From Nitzschia sp. DOCU1 (taxonomy: Eukaryota > Bacillariophyta > Bacillariophyceae > Bacillariales > Bacillariaceae): 64,000 nucleotides of DNA. The notes beneath the pieces are model-generated. The model saw only the letters and a list, made by a program, of their open reading frames with translations. It ran no database searches and had not been told where the DNA came from. The DNA is taken from assembly GCA_951394045.1 (NCBI GenBank), contig OX595993.1, positions 1,860,001 to 1,924,000 of the forward strand. Reading direction: 5' to 3'. Position numbers and translations under genes: made by a program. Each line of letters begins with the position of its first letter. Position 1 is the first letter of the stretch. Positions 18,407-28,605 of this stretch are shown one piece after another.

Positions 18407-20371
18407 ATGCGTGTCTTGTTGCCCCTGAGAAAGCCGGCGGCGAATAAACAGTCCAGCAACGAAAACCTTGTCGCTTTAGAGAACGAAGTGGAAGGAGTAG
18501 ACTTTAGCGAGTCGACTCTTTTGACTTCCGTGGACGGTGCTACACTATCCTCGGAGGGTTTGTCAGTTTTTCTATCACAGGGGGATCTGGAAGCTTCCTT
18601 TCCCGAACAATTTCTAAGCGGAAAAGCTCGCTCGGAGTCACCGCAAGTTTCCGCTGCCCAGCAAATCTCAGCAATTGCGCCGGTGCCGAGAGGAGCCTGG
18701 AAGACTACGGGACTTCAAAACCACGAGCCTGACAGAAAGAAATCCGCTTCGTCGCCTCGAAAACGACCTCGACCCACGTCGGACGATTTCCGAAAGCGCC
18801 CGGCAGTTGAGCAAAAGCCTGCAGCGAAACCTTCTTTCAAAATGGGCCTTGGGCCGGCTGGGCGGAAAGGGGCACAGGATTCCTTTCACTACGGCGCAAG
18901 TGCCGGCATCGGCTCACTCGGTCGACCCTTTGTAACGTCAAATGATCCAGATGAATCAGAAAATCCTGTGATGGGTGGAAACCGAGTGACCCTTTACGTA
19001 AATTCTAGAACCTCGCCCCCAAGACCCGCTGGTGAACCCGATTCGATCTTCGAGCTCGAGCTCAAAAAACGCGGGCTGGAAATAAAGAGGCAAGAAGGAG
19101 ACGGCAATTGCCTATTTCGAGCTGTAAGCTTGCAGGTGTATGGCGATCCGTCCATGCATGGAGAAGTGCGAAAGCAGTGTATGGACTTTATGGTACGTAC
19201 TGGAGATGCAGAATTGTCGGTGTCATTTCTGGAATTGAGCACTAACAATTTAGAATGGCAGGAACGAGACAAAGAGCATTTCTCACAGTTCGTTACGGAC
19301 GAGGATTTCGCAATGTACATACAACGTAAGCGACAGGACGGAGTGCATGGGAATAATCCGGAGATTCAGGCAATCAGCGAGTTGTTCAATCGTCCGATTG
19401 AAGTGTTTTCACCAGACAAGGGCTCGACGCCGCTGAACATTTTTCACGCCGAATACAAGACCGATGACGAACCCATTCGTCTGTCCTATCATGATGGCAA
19501 TCATTACAATGCAGTAGTCGATCCCTTGGTCCCCACGGCTGGTCTAGGTCTTGGACTTCCCGGCCTGCAACCTGGCCTTGCGGATAAGTTGCAAATGGCA
19601 AAGGCAGTGGCGGAATCCGATGCCACCGCCGATCAGATGGAGCTCCAAAGGGCACTGAAGGAGTCGCAAGATGACGAGCTTCAACGCGCCATCAAGGAAA
19701 GCAAGCTATCAACCGAACACGTGAGTAACGTTTGCTATTTGCTTCGATTCGCTGACTACCGTGCCATTACTCACCCGATTGCATTTTTTGTCCTCTCACA
19801 GATGCGAAGTAATGAAGCCATGACATTGTCGGACGTGGACGCAACGTATTTTGAACTGGAGCAGGCCGCTCTTGAACATTCCCTGCAAAGTCATTTCCAT
19901 TTCGAACACGGAAAAAAGCAAAGTGCTTCAACCTCCCAGGAGATGAAAAGAAGCACAACTACTATCAGCATGCCGCCTTCTGTCGAGGTTGGATTATCGG
20001 CTTCTCTCAGTGTAAGTAACTCTTGGGGCTGGTTTGCGTTGATGCTGGTTGCACTCGCCCTAACCATTTCATCACAGAACGTCGCATCGCTTCCCACGTC
20101 GAGTACAAATGTCGCAAGTGAAGCACGAATCCCGGAGGTTGCCATAGCCGCAGCTGCGTCAGTCTCTTCTCCGCCTTCAGTGGCGTCTGTGGCATCGGCT
20201 GCCAAGAGCGACGACGCCCCGAGTCCGCTCCGGGCAGTCGACGAGTATCCACCGTTGGTCCAAGAGATGGTCATGAATGGTTTCGAGCTCTCAAAAGTTG
20301 TTCGTGCAGTCGAACTTATTGGGGAAAACTTTGAAGATGTTTTGGCCTTTCTCATGTCAACTATGTCATAG
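18407..20371 (+). CDS. OTU-family deubiquitinase with UIM and UBA motifs
   Basis: Start is the ATG at 18407. Two introns are inferred: 19721-19801 (gtgagt...ctcacag, 81 nt) and 20012-20077 (gtaagt...tcacag, 66 nt), leaving about 605 residues. The OTU core has EGDGNCLFRAVSLQVYGD (catalytic Asp/Cys, Cys near 235) and HYNAVVDP (His near 366), resembling the OTUD5/OTUD6 type. UIM-like helices follow (ADQMELQRALKESQDDELQ, overlapping DELQRAIKESK, and after splicing FELEQAALEHSLQ) and a C-terminal UBA-like helix bundle (PLVQEMVMNGFELSKVVRAV). The enzyme should cleave ubiquitin chains bound through its own UIM/UBA motifs. Both introns are multiples of three without stops, so an unspliced model wrongly adds 49 residues, including a false membrane segment. 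Confidence 0.85.
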   Translation: MRVLLPLRKPAANKQSSNENLVALENEVEGVDFSESTLLTSVDGATLSSEGLSVFLSQGDLEASFPEQFLSGKARSESPQVSAAQQISAIAPVPRGAWKTTGLQNHEPDRKKSASSPRKRPRPTSDDFRKRPAVEQKPAAKPSFKMGLGPAGRKGAQDSFHYGASAGIGSLGRPFVTSNDPDESENPVMGGNRVTLYVNSRTSPPRPAGEPDSIFELELKKRGLEIKRQEGDGNCLFRAVSLQVYGDPSMHGEVRKQCMDFMVRTGDAELSVSFLELSTNNLEWQERDKEHFSQFVTDEDFAMYIQRKRQDGVHGNNPEIQAISELFNRPIEVFSPDKGSTPLNIFHAEYKTDDEPIRLSYHDGNHYNAVVDPLVPTAGLGLGLPGLQPGLADKLQMAKAVAESDATADQMELQRALKESQDDELQRAIKESKLSTEHVSNVCYLLRFADYRAITHPIAFFVLSQMRSNEAMTLSDVDATYFELEQAALEHSLQSHFHFEHGKKQSASTSQEMKRSTTTISMPPSVEVGLSASLSVSNSWGWFALMLVALALTISSQNVASLPTSSTNVASEARIPEVAIAAAASVSSPPSVASVASAAKSDDAPSPLRAVDEYPPLVQEMVMNGFELSKVVRAVELIGENFEDVLAFLMSTMS

Positions 20372-21007
20372 GACTTGCTCGGCGGTGGTAGTAGTTTTCT
20401 GGATCAGACGATTACATTTTATACACGTAAACGGAAGGACTACCCATTGATTCTTCCGCTATTTCTTAATAAAAACATCATGACGAAAGGTGATCTTGTC
20501 TTGTGTTAGCGTGGCTTTCCTGGCCGGGACCATACCAACCAATAGCTCCTCCTTTATTACTTCTCTGCCGGGTAGCAAAAGGTTGCTTATCATGAAACGC
20601 GTCTCTGACGTAACATGGACTGGTGGGAGGTTGGACGCTTACCAGGTAGTATTGACTTCATAGCGTATTGTGCGTACCAAGAACCATAATCTAACTACGT
20701 ACCTACAAATTGTAGATTTCATAGCCTCGCACGACTCGACTCGTAGCGGAGTTCGCGTCACTTGGATTCCCGTGACACTCGCGAATTGTTGAGGTGTCAC
20801 CCAGTTGACAGCGGACTTGACCGCGAGCTCTTCTGCAACACTGGTTGGTGTGACGTGCACATAGCGTTCTCTCTGCGGTTCTTATTTGCTTGAGGCCTTC
20901 CTGATGTCTGCGAATCATAAGGCACAAAAGCAATTGCGTGTTTTTTGTTCCACAGAAGCTTCTTCGATCAATCTTGTTCAGTGAAATCGCAGTAAAGTTC
21001 AATATTT
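20372..21007. other. Intergenic region after the OTU gene
   Basis: No gene supported. A minus-strand frame of 106 codons (20703-21023) lacks features and merges into the degenerate repeat zone downstream. Confidence 0.35.
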
Positions 21008-21447
21008 CGCATATGTAAGGCAACCAAACCTTTCAACTACTTAATAAAAGCCGGAACTTGTGCTCCTTCGTACGCTGGTAGTAAGGTTCTCCCTTCAACA
21101 TTGTGTAAAGAATGTTCAGAGTGTGGTCAAACTTTCGCTTACGTAAGGCAATCAAAACGTTGTTCAACTCCTTAATAAAATCCGGAACTTGTGCCTTCTC
21201 GTGACGACCGCGGAAGATTCATCCAATGGACAGGATTCGTGAATCAAATTACGGTAGAATTGTACGTGCTTAGTTTACCAGCACGCAGGTCGATCTGCAT
21301 TTGCACGAGGATCATCATCTTCTCAAAGCAATGCAGGTAGAAACCTTTCTCTCCCGCGTTTCGCACCATCAATCGATTGAAGACACGTCGAAATCGTTGT
21401 TCCCCATATAGATATCTTATAAGCCCGGTGGCATGTAGAATGTCCAA
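21008..21447 (-). pseudogene. Degenerate coding relic with an internal duplication
   Basis: On the minus strand 21206-21136 and 21074-21008 are two copies, 128 nt apart, of a segment reading AQVPDFIKELNNVLIALRKRK in one copy and AQVPAFIK-stop-LKGLVALHMRN in the other. Between them the frame continues as FDHTLNILYTMLKGEPYYQR. Upstream (21447-21244) a related open stretch ends before a stop. I do not recognise the family; the stops and frame breaks suggest a decayed gene. Confidence 0.4.
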
Positions 21448-21709
21448 CTGAAGTGCCGATGAAGTCGCACCCAGGCAGTGGCGTCAAATACAGACATTTT
21501 TATTTATGGTAGAAGCTTGGGCCTCGACGCCACAGCTTGCTTGGCATCATTGCTTCTCTTCCCTTTGGTTGCCAAGGAATGAGAAGGAGTCGTCGTTGTC
21601 TTTGGCTGTTGTCTCTCCGACAGCCCTTGAACTGTCATTGTCCCCTCTCCGATTGCAGATGCATGCCTACGTTAAAAGTTTGTGTTGCCATATACATCAA
21701 TAACGAACC

Positions 21710-22273
21710 ATGGCGAAGGAAAAACGATCCCACTCTAGACTCAAGGAATCTGAGAATGCCCCACCGAACCGCAAGCGAGTAGCGATATCAGAGGCACGTG
21801 ATGGTGCCGTCGGGCTGCTACTTCTGTTATCGGGGCGTTCGCCGGTTCAACATTTGGGGTCAAACTTCAGACCTCTGGCTCATCCTTGCTGTGCGCCACG
21901 TCTAGTGCCACAAAACAATGGACGGCAAACGAAGACGTTGGCCGCTCGCGGCACATTGACAAGCGAACGACACAAGCCTGTTCAGAGGGCGTGCCGAGGT
22001 ATCTGTCAGGTGAGCGACTGTGACAGCGAGGAAGACATGACCTCGCTTCTTCGGAGCAACAAGGGCAGAGGTACAAATCAGCGACCATGCCATCATGCGG
22101 AAGCGGCCACCCGAGTCCTACCAAGCGCTCCTAGGCAACAGGGTGTGGGTCAAACCCGAGTGCCATTCGATCTCCGTCCCCCCATCGCAATGGCCCTCTC
22201 ACCTCCTCCGCGCTTACCAAACGTAAAGTGTGGATATGCGGTACCCGACCCTGCAGGTTCGCATAGTTGCTAA
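21710..22273 (+). CDS. Hypothetical ORF, low support
   Basis: 187 residues from an ATG in an acceptable context (gaaccATGgcg). The protein is basic at the start (MAKEKRSHSRLKE), then of low order with many Pro, Arg and Gly. No domain recognised. An acidic SDCDSEEDMTSLL segment is the only coherent-looking stretch. It may be a chance frame or part of the degenerate zone next to it. Confidence 0.25.
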   Translation: MAKEKRSHSRLKESENAPPNRKRVAISEARDGAVGLLLLLSGRSPVQHLGSNFRPLAHPCCAPRLVPQNNGRQTKTLAARGTLTSERHKPVQRACRGICQVSDCDSEEDMTSLLRSNKGRGTNQRPCHHAEAATRVLPSAPRQQGVGQTRVPFDLRPPIAMALSPPPRLPNVKCGYAVPDPAGSHSC

Positions 22274-23043
22274 ATCTCATGCTACCTTTCATCCAGCTGT
22301 GTTCTTGCCTTCCCGAGAACACAGTTTCAGCTAGACCATTCCCCCATTTTTGACTCATCGCCGTTGCCCTTGTACCACATCTGCCACGAATGCCGGGCTT
22401 CAGTGCTTTTCTACTGACACGGTGAGAAGTCCACGAGAAACCTCACTGCTGCTTTTGACGCTATTGCTATTCGAATAGAAGATAGATAATAAAATCTCAA
22501 ACTCGCTATAGATGGAAACCGTTTAATCTAATACTATTCCATTCGGTTTTCTAAGTAACAGTTGTCGCTCTGGCCTTTTTTGGGCGGTCAAAGTAACTCT
22601 TAATTTAGGCAGCCACTCTTGGCTGCTTTTACCTACTAGCTAGCTCTGTTGGCATACTTCGTTAGTCACGCACGAAACCTCACACGCCTGCGAACGCAAT
22701 TTGCTTTTCTCTTCTTACTAAATTGTCGGTGAGACACCATAGACGAAAGCGTTCTGCTGACGACCACCGGTTGTCACAGTCCGCGTGATCGCGAGTGAGT
22801 GGAGTTGCATGAAACCGGAAATGGATGATCCTAATTCAAGTACGTATGCATCTAACAGCATAGCTGTGTGTCATATATATAAACGTTGCAACTACAGAAA
22901 TCCGGCGAGCCCTTGGCCGCCTCGCGCACATGGTTTCTTTGGCATGCCATTCGGCAGCCAAAGTCCTAAGTAACCATAATTTTGCGAGGAATATAGCCAT
23001 TCCCTTATAATTCTTGGAAATTGGCGAACATATCTCCATTGCA
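22274..23043. other. Intergenic region with a small stem-loop
   Basis: A perfect 7-bp stem with a 4-nt loop (gcagcca-ctct-tggctgc, 22609-22626) is followed directly by TTTT. Otherwise I see only the upstream region of the DUF6824 gene and no gene. Confidence 0.35.
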
Positions 23044-24729
23044 ATGGCGAATCTTTTAGCGACATTAGCCCTCGGCGATCATTGCTCGCTCTTTTTGCGA
23101 AACCGAGTGGCCGCACTTTTTGGGCGTGACAGGAGATCCATATCTTGTGCTGTTCACAACTTGTGGGAGTCCTCTTCTGCTTTGAACATGAGTCAACCAG
23201 CTGATTCGAAACCGACCGAAGTTACCATGTCCACCGATGGGACTCCTAGCTCTGAGTTGCGAGAGCACGATGTCGTCTGCGAGAAAGGTCGTGGGGACCA
23301 TGAACGTTGGCCAGGAAACAAGCTGTACCGTTCTTTGATCAACAACTTCAAAGATTCATACAACGATCTTGCACCTGTTGATCGTTCTCATATCATTGGT
23401 AACATTGCCACTACAATCAAAGACAAGAACGGATGGTTTGTTCAACGTGACGAGAAGAGTGGGAAATGGTGCGAGTTGAGTGAGGAAAAGGTGCGAAAAA
23501 AGGTGTCAGACGACCTTCGCCGTGAAGTCCGAAGGCGACGAGAGAAGCGCTCGAACAGCTCGATGTTCAGTGCAAAGCTGAAACAACTTAAGATGGAGGA
23601 GGAAGTTGACAATTCTACGGATATTCTTCAACCTGTCCACGATCCTCGCCAGGCGGATGTCCTTTTCGGGCCTGGTGCACGCCGCCACCCTGGAAACAAG
23701 ACCTACTGGCGTCTCATGAAGATGAACCTTGACCACTACATCATCTCTCCCTACGGTGCGCGATCAATGATTAGTCGAAGTATTGTTCAAGGTATTCGCG
23801 ACCAGAGTGGGCGTTTCTTGGAACAAGATCCGAAGACTGCGATTTGGTATGAAATCAGCGATAAGCGGGCTATCGAGAAGACTTCCCACGCTCTGAGCAA
23901 CAAGAAGTACAAGACTCGCAAGCGACACCCCGAGGATCTTGAACAACACCCCTTCAAAGGATATCATGACCTCGAGGATGAAGAAAGTGATTGCTCTTCG
24001 GACAAGGGATCCGAACCTTCGCAAGAGTCTGACGACTGCCAATCTAGGGCCAAGACCATGTCCAAAAAGCATCGACTTCTCAATCGCATGGTCGGACCAG
24101 AGTTTGACGACGACGACAAAGAATCCATTCCCCATGCTGCCAACATTCTTGTCATGGGATTCCCGCGACGATCTCCAGACGGACTGCTTGGAAAGAAGCT
24201 TGGTACGCCTACTTCGCCTCCCATGACAAAGGAACAACGAGTAATTGTTTCTCCAAACGACTCTAGAGCAAGCATCTCTGATGTGTCCCGAGATGACTAC
24301 CAAGACTATGAGTCTGGATTCCGTCGAGTGCCCAGGCGTGTGCCACCTGTTCCTGAAGCTGGTCCACCTGGTGAATACATCTATCATAAGGCAGAGATCG
24401 AGCCAAGACTTGGCCACTATGAATCCTACGTTGACGAGGAACACTATCGAGCTTCCCGAATGGGCTACAAGAAGTCCCCTCCGTCTCCTTTCATCGGGCA
24501 TCTCCAGAGTGATTATGCTCCGATCCGTCGCTACGTCGGTCGCGGACCACCACCTCCACCTGCCCCTCCGGTAGATACAGAGTATCTATCTCCTCGGGGG
24601 GCATCTCATTCTCACCATATGGCCCCAGAGCGTCGAATTCTCAAGGCTCGGGAAACGCCTTACTGGGTGCGTGGTGATTGGGGAAGTCCGTCGGCTCGCC
24701 GTGCTCATGAATACAATGGCTGGCGTTAA
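23044..24729 (+). CDS. Protein with two tandem DUF6824 domains
   Basis: 561 residues from the ATG at 23044; the next ATG at 23188 (gaacATGag) has a better context and would give 513. Two copies of the same roughly 80-residue domain are visible: EHDVVCEKGRGDHERWPGNK...IIGNIATTIKDKNGWFVQRDE...WCELSEEKVRKKVSDDLR, and QADVLFGPGARRHPGNK...MISRSIVQGIRDQSGRFLEQD...WYEISDKRAIEKTSHALS. The G-x-G-N-K, I-x-x-x-I and F-x-x-D signatures match DUF6824, a family I know mainly from diatoms. A basic coiled region between them, an acidic stretch and a long Pro/Arg/Tyr-rich tail follow. The basic, DNA-like character suggests a nuclear role, but none is established. Confidence 0.8.
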   Translation: MANLLATLALGDHCSLFLRNRVAALFGRDRRSISCAVHNLWESSSALNMSQPADSKPTEVTMSTDGTPSSELREHDVVCEKGRGDHERWPGNKLYRSLINNFKDSYNDLAPVDRSHIIGNIATTIKDKNGWFVQRDEKSGKWCELSEEKVRKKVSDDLRREVRRRREKRSNSSMFSAKLKQLKMEEEVDNSTDILQPVHDPRQADVLFGPGARRHPGNKTYWRLMKMNLDHYIISPYGARSMISRSIVQGIRDQSGRFLEQDPKTAIWYEISDKRAIEKTSHALSNKKYKTRKRHPEDLEQHPFKGYHDLEDEESDCSSDKGSEPSQESDDCQSRAKTMSKKHRLLNRMVGPEFDDDDKESIPHAANILVMGFPRRSPDGLLGKKLGTPTSPPMTKEQRVIVSPNDSRASISDVSRDDYQDYESGFRRVPRRVPPVPEAGPPGEYIYHKAEIEPRLGHYESYVDEEHYRASRMGYKKSPPSPFIGHLQSDYAPIRRYVGRGPPPPPAPPVDTEYLSPRGASHSHHMAPERRILKARETPYWVRGDWGSPSARRAHEYNGWR

Positions 24730-25515
24730 GGCGGACAATACGACGGGCTACTGCCTGTGTCCCGGTAGTAGTCTGTGTTTATAAAAAGTGATCTTATCAA
24801 ACTATACACAAAGTAAGGAATATCAAGATCAAGATCAATAAAAAAAGAGGCATGATGAATAATTGAAGTCTACTTTCCCCCCTACCTGTGCATATTCCCT
24901 ACTACTTTAGCTAGCACTAGCACTTTGGGTGACAGCGACGACGAGCACAAGAAAGCTCGTCTTGGGTCCTACTATGTATATTACCTTCTACAGAGATGTG
25001 GAAGTCACGCTACAGTAAAGTCGCCGTCTCTTGGCAAGTCACTTTACCAGTACTTGTACATTACTTCTACTAGTAGAGATGCCTATCCCTTCTGCTGCAC
25101 TTCTTCGCCAGAGGACACTCGTACTAGCTAGTAGTAGAGAGGCGATGTTCTTCGTTGAAAGGTATCGCCAGATTTTAGCGATGAGATGTGACGGCGTTTT
25201 TTTGCGTCACACTTCTTGGCGAGGCGCGTGCCCTTCCGGTGCGCGGTGCGCGTAAAGAAGGTCGAATGGGTCGAAAATCGAAGGTGAGCCACGAAAACGA
25301 CGATTTTTTGGCTGAGCATGGCGATGAAATGAAAGCCATTGCGAGAGTCTGTGTCAATTTTTTCTAGTTTGCTATCGGCGGCAGCAATTTGCATTCACTT
25401 GAGCTCGGTTGCTGATTATTAGCGCGTGCACAGATCTACTGGAGGGGAGGCTAGCCCACAAACATTTGAGGAAGTGCTACAAGAGAGACACGGCCGAGCA
25501 AGCACCGTAAGCGAG
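24730..25515. other. Intergenic region upstream of the bL9 gene
   Basis: About 790 nt. Several 60-90 codon frames exist on both strands but none has a recognisable feature. AGT/TACT-rich stretches occur around 24960-25140. No RNA gene found. Confidence 0.35.
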
Positions 25516-26325
25516 ATGAATCCAATTTTCCAGACGTCCCGGACCTTGCGTTCATCACAAACTCGGCACCTGAGACTAAATGACTCTGTTAATCTATTGA
25601 CGAGACGATGGGGACATTCTGTCCGATTGATTGCTTTGGAGGATCTTCCCCATGGGAAAGGCTATCAAGGAGATGTGGTGACTGTCAAGGCGGGCTATGC
25701 CAGAAACTTTCTCGTGCCCCAGAAGAAGGCGGTCTATGCGACCCCCCAGAACTTTGAAAAACTTGGAATTGTCGATCCGAACTTTGAGACGGAAGAGCAG
25801 CGCACTCTCCGGCTGCTGCGGGAATCATCCATGGACAAGAAGGCCGAGCAGCATCTCAAGGCAGCGGATATTTTGAGGAAGTATTTGAGAAATAAGGTGG
25901 TAAGTGTCGCAACTTGGCTAGACTGTCTTATCTCTGGTCTGGACAGTACGGCTTATTTTCGAAACTTGATTTCGTTCCTTACTTCTTCCTACTGTGCGTA
26001 GCTAAAGATCTGGCGGGTTGTTGATCCCAACTCGATGGATGCCCTCCATCCCGGCGTTGTAACGGCATATAATATCCGGCAAAAGCTGAGCAAGCAGCTG
26101 AAGATTGATTTGGCGCCTCACGAGACCGTTCACATCCACCCGCTTAATACTCTGTCACATGGGGAGCTTGACAATAATAAGATTCAAAGTATGGTGGAAG
26201 AATTTGAACCTGAAGGAAAGTGCGAGACGAAGATAAAGAGACTTGGCGATTACATTGCCAAAATAAGTCTCGATGGCGGTCATGCTGTACCCCTTAGATT
26301 TGTAGTGCTTCAACGGCTACCCTAA
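25516..26325 (+). CDS. Organellar ribosomal protein bL9
   Basis: Exons 25516-25899 and 26002-26325 are joined across a 102-nt GT-AG intron (gtaagt...gcgtag) in phase 0, giving 235 residues. The frame upstream begins at a GTG; the ATG at 25516 is the first. The bL9 signature GKGYQGDVVTVKAGYARNFLVP with KKAVYATPQN is clear, and the C-terminal domain ends with HAVPLRFVVLQRLP. The N-terminus is basic and Ser/Thr-rich with no signal peptide (MNPIFQTSRTLRSSQTRHLR), pointing to mitochondria rather than plastid. bL9 binds 23S-type rRNA near the L1 stalk of the large subunit. Confidence 0.85.
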
Positions 26326-26645
26326 TCGATCCCAAAGTTGCCTCGGGTTGTTTCTTTTCTAGACCTTTTAGAGTTTATTTGCAGCGGACAAGATTCCGAA
26401 TTTGCTGAATCGGTATACAGTTTGCTATGTACATCTCGGGTTGCTCTCGGCCATTTTACTAGCTTGTATCTTTCGTGCCTCAACGGCTGCCCTAATCGAT
26501 CCCAAAGTTGCCTCGGGCTGTGTTTTTCTAGACCTTTTAGAGTTTATTTGCAGCTGACAAAGATGGGATTCCGACTTTACTGAATCGGTCCGCAGTTTCC
26601 AATGTAATATCGGTCCACCTTCGGCCATTTCACTAGTTAGTACTA
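26304..26645. repeat. 170-nt direct tandem duplication over the end of the bL9 gene
   Basis: Unit 26304-26473 is repeated at 26474 to about 26645 with roughly 80-90 percent identity. Shared landmarks are tcaacggct, ccctaatcgatcccaaagtt, gcctcggg, tctagaccttttagagttta, tttgcagc, ctgaatcggt and tcggccattt. The first unit contains the last codons and stop of the bL9 gene. Confidence 0.85.
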
Positions 26646-26698
26646 TCTTTTCTTCATTTTACTATGTAATATCTTGAATGTCCTTGCTCCATCACACC

Positions 26699-28165
26699 TT
26701 AGATGTTGTCACGGAACGTGATCTCCCCAGTACTGAAGGGAGGATCGACCTTGACCACCCGACATCCCTCGGTGACGACGTTAGTCACCAACAACTTTCC
26801 ATCAATACCGAAATCCTTTGCACACTGAATCATGGCCTTGGCTACAAAAATATCCGTTCGTTCCTTTTCACGCTGGGCAAAAATATCCCCACTTGCTCCA
26901 CTGGTCAGCGCCATCACCGTAGGACCCGCACCCGACAAGTAGGCACAGCAAGCACCAGCATCTTCCGCGGCTTCAATCATTGGATACAAGTATTTGTACA
27001 ATTTCTCACCTCGCTGAGGCTGGTGCAACTTATCTTGAACTCCAAACTTTAAGTTGTCAAGATTGTTACTGCACAACGCGTGGACCAAGAAGGCGGCTCG
27101 TCCAATGTTAAACGCCGCTTCTTCACGTGTCACAGTATTGCTCAAGACTCCTCGAGCATCTGAAGTCTTTCCGATAAAATCGGGAATGAACATTACCATT
27201 TGCAAACCGGCCGGGCAGGGGACACGTTCAGTCATCCACCGAGTGCCATTGTAGATACCTAGCTGAATACCGCCGTAAATGACTGGCGCCACATTGTCAG
27301 GGTGGCCCTGAAGAAGAAGAAAGAACGAACAGAAAAAAGAATTTTGAGCGTTTTAACAGGAACCCCAGAAGATAGTATCGCGCTGGTATAACGCACCTCA
27401 ATTCCAGCAGCAATTTGCAACAAAGCTTCTGATCCCCAGCAAGGCAAACGATGTCCCGCCAACACTAGACCAGCTACGATACCAGCCACAATAGCCGCCG
27501 ACGAACTACCCAATCCACGAGCATAAGGGATACGGGACACGACGTGGTACTTGAGCGTCGGTAGGGGCTTGCCGGCGGCTTCAAAGGCAGCCTTACAACC
27601 AACCACCATGTAGTTCGAATCGTCCTTGGGCATTTCCTCCGCGCCCTCTCCTTCTGCGGTGATTTCAAACTTATCCGAGCGAGTCACTGTCACTTCCGAC
27701 CACAAGTCCACTGCAATTCCAATGCAATCGTCTATAGAAACAAAAAGGTCGAGACAGAGTGAGCCCAGGACGTCAAGAGAAAAGACAACAATTACAGAAT
27801 AATCGCATATACACCGACTACATACATCCTGGTCCAACATTCGCCGAAGTCGCCGGCACCCTGACAGTGACCGATTCTCTAGGGGCCGAGTTTTCGTCTT
27901 CAATTTGGTATCGCGTCGCAATGCGTCGACGCATCTTTTCCTCGTGATTGTGAGGAAAGAGGAGATTGCCGGAATCTTGGCGCTGCAGCGGATTCGGTCT
28001 CTTCTCCGTTGGATCGTTAATCAACACGGCCGGCTTTGGCCATCTAGTATAAGGGTCGAACTTCGGCTTGGTTTCTGTCATTTTCATTGCCATGACTGCC
28101 AAAGCAGCACCGGCTGCGGCGGCGCCGACGGCCGTGGCCAAAAGTTTGGAATCTTGAGAGGACAT
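26699..28165 (-). CDS. thrB: Homoserine kinase (GHMP family)
   Basis: Three exons on the minus strand, 28165-27826, 27731-27397 and 27307-26699, with introns of 94 nt (gtatgt...atag) and 89 nt (gtgcgt...ttcag), give about 427 residues. Splicing restores SANVGPGYDCIGIAVDLW and AAGIEGHPDNVAPVIYGG, both hallmarks of homoserine kinase. The ATP loop ARGLGSSSAAIVAGIVAGLV and the C-terminal LSGAGPTVMAL are intact. It phosphorylates homoserine to O-phosphohomoserine in threonine (and, in plants, methionine) synthesis. Start is the ATG at 28165; the longer frame begins with GTG. The first 95 residues are not family-typical and begin with a hydrophobic segment (LLATAVGAAAAGAALAVMAM), so the enzyme may be membrane-tethered or carry an unusual targeting sequence. 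Confidence 0.9.
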
Positions 28166-28605
28166 GATGCTTGCTTGTTCAACAACCGTGACAAACACTG
28201 AAATTCGGAGCTAATACAGCAAAGCGGGTGCAATCAGTTGCAAAACAAGAGAAGAAGCTGTACGACGGCGTCGAACAAAGGCACAAGGATGATTGTGGCG
28301 GCCTGTTTCGATGAGATAGCGGTCGAGGAGAAAGTTAGTGGCGGTAGTTATCGCTGTGTTTGATCATCTCTAGCGCTTTTAGTACGCGTTGACGTGCGAT
28401 GACATCATCCATGCGCTATGTTCCGGTTGACTCGCGCGAGTTTTCGTGGATACGCGCGCGCCTCCAGGTGGAGAATTACGTACGTAGGCCAGATCAACGC
28501 CAGGCACGAAGTTTGTTCTTTGAAAAAATCCGTCATCGAAGATGAGTGGGTGCCCTCCATTGAACTTGTTTTGTCATATATTCCATCGGCTAACAGTACT
28601 GCAAG
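28166..28605. promoter_or_regulatory. Divergent promoter region, homoserine kinase / RF3
   Basis: A 440-nt gap between head-to-head genes. It includes GC-rich CGCG tracts near 28428-28462 and a tgacatca-type site near 28400. No gene called. Confidence 0.35.

Noticed and set aside
20012..20077. Apparent transmembrane helix (WGWFALMLVALALTI) in the OTU protein
   Set aside because: It is encoded by an intron with canonical gtaagt and tcacag ends, and its hydrophobicity comes from pyrimidine-rich intron sequence.
22609..22626. Histone-type 3' stem-loop or transcription terminator
   Set aside because: No histone gene is adjacent and the stem sequence does not match the histone consensus; left as a small unexplained hairpin.
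23764..24501. 245-codon minus-strand frame
   Set aside because: Antisense to the well-supported DUF6824 gene.
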